A DNA stretch of 64,000 nucleotides from Taxillus chinensis (taxonomy: Eukaryota > Streptophyta > Magnoliopsida > Santalales > Loranthaceae), in contig CM042092.1 in the NCBI GenBank assembly GCA_023512835.1, positions 5,829,293 through 5,893,292 of the forward strand. Direction: 5' to 3'. Position numbers and translations under genes: made by a program. Under the pieces are notes generated by a model. It did not search any database, was not told where the DNA came from, and was given only the letters and a program-made list of their open reading frames with translations. Positions 60,501 through 64,000 of this stretch are shown here, in pieces; position 1 is the stretch's first letter, and each line of letters starts with the position of its first letter.

Positions 60501-62365
60501 ATATTCTTTTCCCAATCAATGTTATTAGTCAATTTATGGACTCACCTTAACATAGGGAAGTAGTTATGCATATTATGCATTATCTAAAGGGTGCTCCAGG
60601 CCAAGAACTTCTCTTGAAGAGGCCTTGACACAATCAAGCGATAGGTTTCAATAATGCATATTAGGCAGGCAATTAATTTGATGGGAGATCTACAACTAGA
60701 TATTATGTATTTGTTAGTAGAAATCTTATTTCCTAGAAGAGCAACAAGCAATGGCAATAACAATTGTATCATGTTTAAGTGTTGCATTAGAGCAATGCAA
60801 AATACCACATGTGAACTTGTGTGGATCAAGCACTTACTTGAGGAAATCGGATTTTTTGTTAAAGGATCGATATAGTTGCGATGTGACTATTAGGCAACCA
60901 TACACATCAACTTGAATTCAATATTTCATGAAAAAACAAAACATATAGAAGCATATTGCCACATTGTTAGAGACAAATTATTGGAGGAGACATCAACTAG
61001 CATATATCTTTACTCAAGCTTGTTGTGTAGCTAGAATTAAATTTGTATGTAACATGTTGGACGTGCGTAATGCATATGCTCTAGCTTGAAGAGGAGTGTG
61101 CATGTTATGATATCCTAAAGATCCTAACTTGATCCTGGAGAGATCTTGGCTGGATTACTAAGCAAGGGATATTGTAGAGATCCTAGATTAATTCTGGAGA
61201 GATTTTGACTTGACACCCATGCAAGAGATTTTATATATTTTAGCAAAGACATTCATGAGAGTTTGATAAGGATTGCAGACTGTTAATGGCATGTGTATTG
61301 CTTTCCCAATGTGCACTACTGGGAGAACTAAAGCATGAGGCATTTGAAGAGCATGGCAGTGCAATCCAGACAAGGAGATCATTATTTCATTTTAAAGTAA
61401 CGTGCACTGGTATATCAAGAGCTTAAACGGTGTACTTCTCTTAATGAGGTTTTTATTTAGTTTTTAAGCTCCAATCAAGTTCATTTTCCTAATTGCCTCG
61501 TAGTATAGTAGGCTTGGTAGTAAGTAGCATCATCTTCTTTCATTTTCATCAAATTTATTCTTGTTATTCTTCTTCTTTTCAAATTTTTAATCGCATTTTC
61601 GTTCCAAGAATTTACTACTATAGGGTGTTAACTTCCTTCACCGGAGTCAACTATTGAAACTCTTACATAATAGGTGTTAACTTCCACGCCAGAGTCACCT
61701 ATACTCTTAAACAACATTCAACCATTTAACATTTAAATGAGAGGAATTTCAGCTCAAACAAAATAGTGAAAATACAAATAACCAAACGTGGAACACGGAA
61801 ATAATAGCACTGAGGCTACCGACTGACCGGGCTTCTTGGAAATGAGGGCGAGGCTCTTACGCCGCACCAAGGAATTGAGGAGCGAAGATTTCCCGACATT
61901 GGACCGCCCGACCAAGGCAAACTCCGGCAGCCCATCAGAGGGGCAATCCTCGGTCCTAGGGCTACTCTTCACGAACTCGGCCTTGATCACCTGATCATCG
62001 GTTGCGTACTTGCTCCGCACAATGTTTGAGCCCTTGAGTATTCTGGAGCTCAGTGGCACCCGGAGAGAGGAAATGTCGGTATCCGGTGGAACAAAGAGCC
62101 TCTCCGGCGAGAATTCGAAGTGGCTATCTGGGGAAATGATGGAATCGTGGTCGAGGGACTGAGATTCGAAGCGGGTGTAGGCGCTTGGCTCTGGGGGTGT
62201 ACTTGTGACTGAATCTGAGAGGGTGGATTTGGGGGAGGAGAGGAGGAGGGTGAATGCGTATTTGGGTTTGGGGGTTTGGAAGAGTTGTTGGGTGAGGGAG
62301 AATGGCTTGGGGATGGAGATGGAGGGAAGGGAGAAATAAAGCCGAGTTAGAGTCGTTAAATTCAT
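51578..62365 (-). CDS. EngB/YihA-type organellar GTP-binding protein
   Basis: Four exons: 62365-61828, 52818-52749, 52497-52335 and 51796-51578. The GT-AG junctions are in phases 1, 2 and 0, giving 329 codons plus a stop. The first ~60 residues are Ser/Thr/Pro-rich and poor in acids, like a plastid or mitochondrial transit peptide. GTPase motifs are present: P-loop GRSNVGKS (153-160), KKPGKT switch region (178-182), DLPGYG (198-203), TKCD (265-268) and TSS (304-306). This is the TRAFAC-class EngB family, known in bacteria to act in large-ribosomal-subunit assembly, with plant homologues targeted to organelles. All G motifs are intact, so it is probably functional. Intron 1 (52819-61827) is about 9 kb and filled by nested retrotransposons. 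The donor of exon 2 was chosen at GTATGC because it restores the DLPGYGYA block. Confidence 0.92.
54290..54580 (+). repeat. Diverged LTR-like relic related to the TRIM at 62713
   Basis: Starts TGTCACACCCCGAGT and later shares CATCC(T/C)TATACAAA(T/C)TGGT then AAGAACTGAA and a downstream block with the LTRs at 62713-63719. It looks like an old solo LTR or fragment. Confidence 0.5.
55318..57245 (-). mobile_element. Internally deleted gypsy element inside the intronic copia
   Basis: Minus-strand Ty3/gypsy element. The complete 5' LTR occupies 57243-56854, followed by the primer site TGGTATCAGAGCC (56851-56839). Gag and protease follow. The protease is then fused directly to the last 123 bp of the 3' LTR (55440-55318), so all of RT, RNase H, integrase and most of the 3' LTR are missing. 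CATCC lies at 55313-55317 and 57246-57250, a likely target duplication, though 2 bp outside the TG/CA end on the right. The insertion splits the copia integrase region. Confidence 0.85.
55441..56802 (-). pseudogene. gypsy gag-protease remnant
   Basis: From the ATG at 56802 the frames give a coiled N-terminus ([20 protein letters not shown]), gag core ([20 protein letters not shown] near 56400, [19 protein letters not shown] near 56190), CCHC knuckle [15 protein letters not shown] near 55850, and protease [20 protein letters not shown] near 55560. Stops (one at 56033) and frameshifts break it, and the protease is cut off at the LTR junction at 55440. Confidence 0.83.
57771..58254 (+). repeat. 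242-bp tandem duplication in copia integrase
   Basis: The units start ATGGTTGATGCTTCTTTAAT at 57771 and 58013 and differ at only a few bases. Each encodes the integrase segment around ASLIV(R/H)[12 protein letters not shown]. Confidence 0.93.
59074..60155. mobile_element. TIR element inserted in copia RT
   Basis: About 1.08 kb inserted in the copia RT frame. The flanks GATTGATGC (59065-59073) and GATTGACGA (60156-60164) are a 9-bp, 7/9-matching target duplication, and deleting the element rejoins the RT frame. The ends are loosely inverted (ATAGTTGTTAAAGGCATGTC versus ATATAGTAATTAAAAGTGCA). The interior is a CT-rich segment and A+T-rich DNA with no recognisable transposase. A 9-bp duplication would suit a Mutator-like element; an 8-bp reading would suit hAT. 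Confidence 0.6.
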
Positions 62366-62712
62366 TACTCTGGTCTTCTCCCCACACAGGCAGCACTGTG
62401 CCTCTCTGCGAACCCTAATCGATGCGTATAGATATTACAAGAATGACGAACATATCAAAGCATAATTTGTAGACTAACTACACGTTTCAACCAATTTATT
62501 CATAATATATTTGAAATTATGTCTTGATAATAAACTTTCCTAAAATTTTAAGTTTCCAGACATTCTAAAATTTTAACTTTACTAAATTATGTCTTCATAA
62601 TAAAACTTTTAACAAAATTTAAAATTTAAATATAAATTTTAAGTATAGTTTGTACTTAATATCATTTCATATAAATACATTTATTGAAACTTTTAGTTAG
62701 TTTAGTACTAAT
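62366..62712. other. Upstream region of the EngB-like gene
   Basis: Short 5' UTR/promoter region (minus sense), A+T-rich beyond about 62450. No specific promoter box is assigned. Confidence 0.45.
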
Positions 62713-63719
62713 TGTCACGCCCTGAACAGCGTGGTACTGGTGGACATCTTCCAAGTAACATAGATGCGTATTATTTGAGGAGGGACAAGGTGGAAAACAT
62801 AGCTGGTGTGAATGAGGAAGGTTTTACGACAGTTCGTGCAGAAGATTGAGGGAGCTCCTTTAGAGCTCAGATGTACCAATTCAGTTAAATGCAGAAAGTA
62901 CGCCGCTAGTTGAGGACTTGACGAAGAAAAGGGGACTTGACCATCCCTATACAAACTGGTCAAGAACTGAAGTCATTCTCCTGATAAGCCTAAGGCAGAG
63001 TGAACCTAGTCTACGTATGCCCCAATCAATATAGCTTACTTGGAGCATCCACCAAGGTAATCGAGTGCTGCGCGGGTGAAAACTCTGACCCGTGACAAAG
63101 TGATATCAGAGCGGTTGCAGCCCGTATCCAGAAAGCTCCATGAGCACTCTCACGTCAAACATACGTGATTCTTGATTCCAATTTGGGAGGGAGCTCCTAA
63201 GATATGGAGGTTGAACAAGTGAAGGTCTTGTATGTATCGTGTCCACCAAGTTGCTAGCCGACGTGACAGGATGAAATACCCGAGGATGGGACATAGTCAT
63301 ATTGCAAGAGTCGTAAGGAGTGCGTCGGACGATCTTTGGTTCCACCATCCTGAATAGTATGGTGTTGGTGGGCGTCTCCCAAGTGGCGCAAGTGCATACT
63401 ACTTAAAGAGGGACAAGGCAGAAGCTGGTCCGGACAGGAAAGGCTCTACAACAGTTCATGCGGGAGATTGATTGAGCCCCTTTAGAGTTCAGATGTACTG
63501 ACTTGGTTAAATGCGGGGAATACGTCGCTAGTTGAGGACTCGAGGAAGAGGAGACTTGGACATCCTTACACAAAAACTGATCGGAAATTGAAGTCGTTTT
63601 CCTAATGAGACCAAGGAAGGCGAAACTAGTCTACGTGTGCCTCAATCGACATGACTTACTCTGGAACATCCACTAGGGTGACCGAGTAACGCACAGGTGA
63701 AAACCCTGATCCCGTGACA
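62713..63719 (+). mobile_element. TRIM-like LTR element upstream of the EngB-like gene
   Basis: Two diverged LTRs of about 385 bp (62713-63097) and 380 bp (about 63340-63719) flank a ~240-bp interior with no gene. The first starts TGTCACGCCCTGAACAG and both end GTGACA. The interior begins AAG then TGATATCAGAGC (63101-63112), one base from the initiator-Met primer complement. The first few bases of the second LTR are altered (TTCCACCATCCTGAATAG), and the flanks (CTAAT, CAATG) do not form a clear target duplication. It is an old element with substantial LTR divergence. Confidence 0.8.
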
Positions 63720-64000
63720 CAATGCTCTTAAATAGAGAAATTTTATGAATGTCTCGAAATAGAGCTCGGATTCCCAGCCGCACATGTGACTTTTTGCTAT
63801 TATATTATTTCATGAATATTTGTTTTGAAAAGTAATTATTAGATTAAATATTTATATAATGTTTGACATATTCGTAGAATTTAATGGTAATCTAGCGATT
63901 GATTTTACGTAAAACCAGTCACCGTGAAATTTTACATGTACAATAAACAAATACATAAATATTAAATCTAACAATTGCTTTTAAAACAAATATAAAAAAA
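63720..64000. other. A+T-rich end of window
   Basis: Nothing recognisable. Confidence 0.5.

Larger units (their letters stand above)
53757..61310 (+). mobile_element. copia element inside EngB intron 1
   Basis: Antisense to the host gene. The 5' LTR (53757-53891, starts TGTGCATGCTAAGATATCCT) is followed by a primer site variant TGGTATGAGAGC (53892). A related 3' LTR starts TGTGCATGTTATGATATCCT at 61097 and has extra internal sequence; its end is uncertain. Decayed coding parts are a protease-like block ([12 protein letters not shown] near 55000), integrase N-terminus interrupted by a gypsy element ([13 protein letters not shown] before 55313; [16 protein letters not shown] after 57245), RT ([20 protein letters not shown] near 58868) and RNase H (WKSNKQW near 60735; [14 protein letters not shown] near 60810). 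No convincing target duplication was found. Confidence 0.78.

Overview
The window is plant nuclear DNA, most likely from a eudicot, although I cannot name the species. The evidence is two spliced minus-strand genes with plant GT-AG introns, A+T-rich spacers, and several generations of plant transposable elements (Ty1/copia, Ty3/gypsy, L1-type LINEs, CACTA, TRIMs and small TIR elements). No operon, CRISPR array, rRNA or convincing tRNA gene is visible.

Only two genes look functional. The first (39817-44458 coding, 5' UTR to about 46310, minus strand) is a CCCH-zinc-finger/RRM protein of the plant C3H41 (RBM26/27-like) type, with four coding exons that join in phase 0 to give 932 codons. The second (51578-62365, minus strand) is an organellar EngB/YihA-type GTPase with four exons and 329 codons. 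Its first intron is about 9 kb and is mostly transposons.

Left part (1-27.7 kb): a decayed CACTA TNP2 transposase gene is split by a 2.8-kb LTR element that carries only gag and protease, with a perfect 5-bp target duplication (GATAG). After a long A+T-rich stretch there is a cluster of small TIR elements. Three (12152-12494, 13064-14023, 15853-16995) share related ends and TAA-like target duplications, and the larger two carry G+C-rich cargo, one a leucine-rich-repeat gene fragment. A foldback MITE and a 639-bp TRIM lie among them. Further right are exon-like fragments of unknown identity and a decayed minus-strand copia element.

Middle (27.7-39 kb): one 11.3-kb copia insertion with a TATAC target duplication has been filled by a LINE, a second copia element, a second LINE fragment with a long target duplication, and probably a small TIR element.

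Right part (46-64 kb): the space between the two genes holds an unclassified repeat, a (TA)n tract, a LINE tail and a 118-bp tandem duplication with runs of 21 and 15 guanines. Intron 1 of the EngB gene holds a copia element that itself received a gypsy element (later internally deleted), a TIR element and an internal 242-bp duplication. A TRIM-like element with two LTRs lies just upstream of the EngB gene. I found no clearly undescribed molecular system. The most unusual items are the gag-protease-only element, the gene-fragment-carrying TIR family, and the TRIM with an inverted terminal extension.
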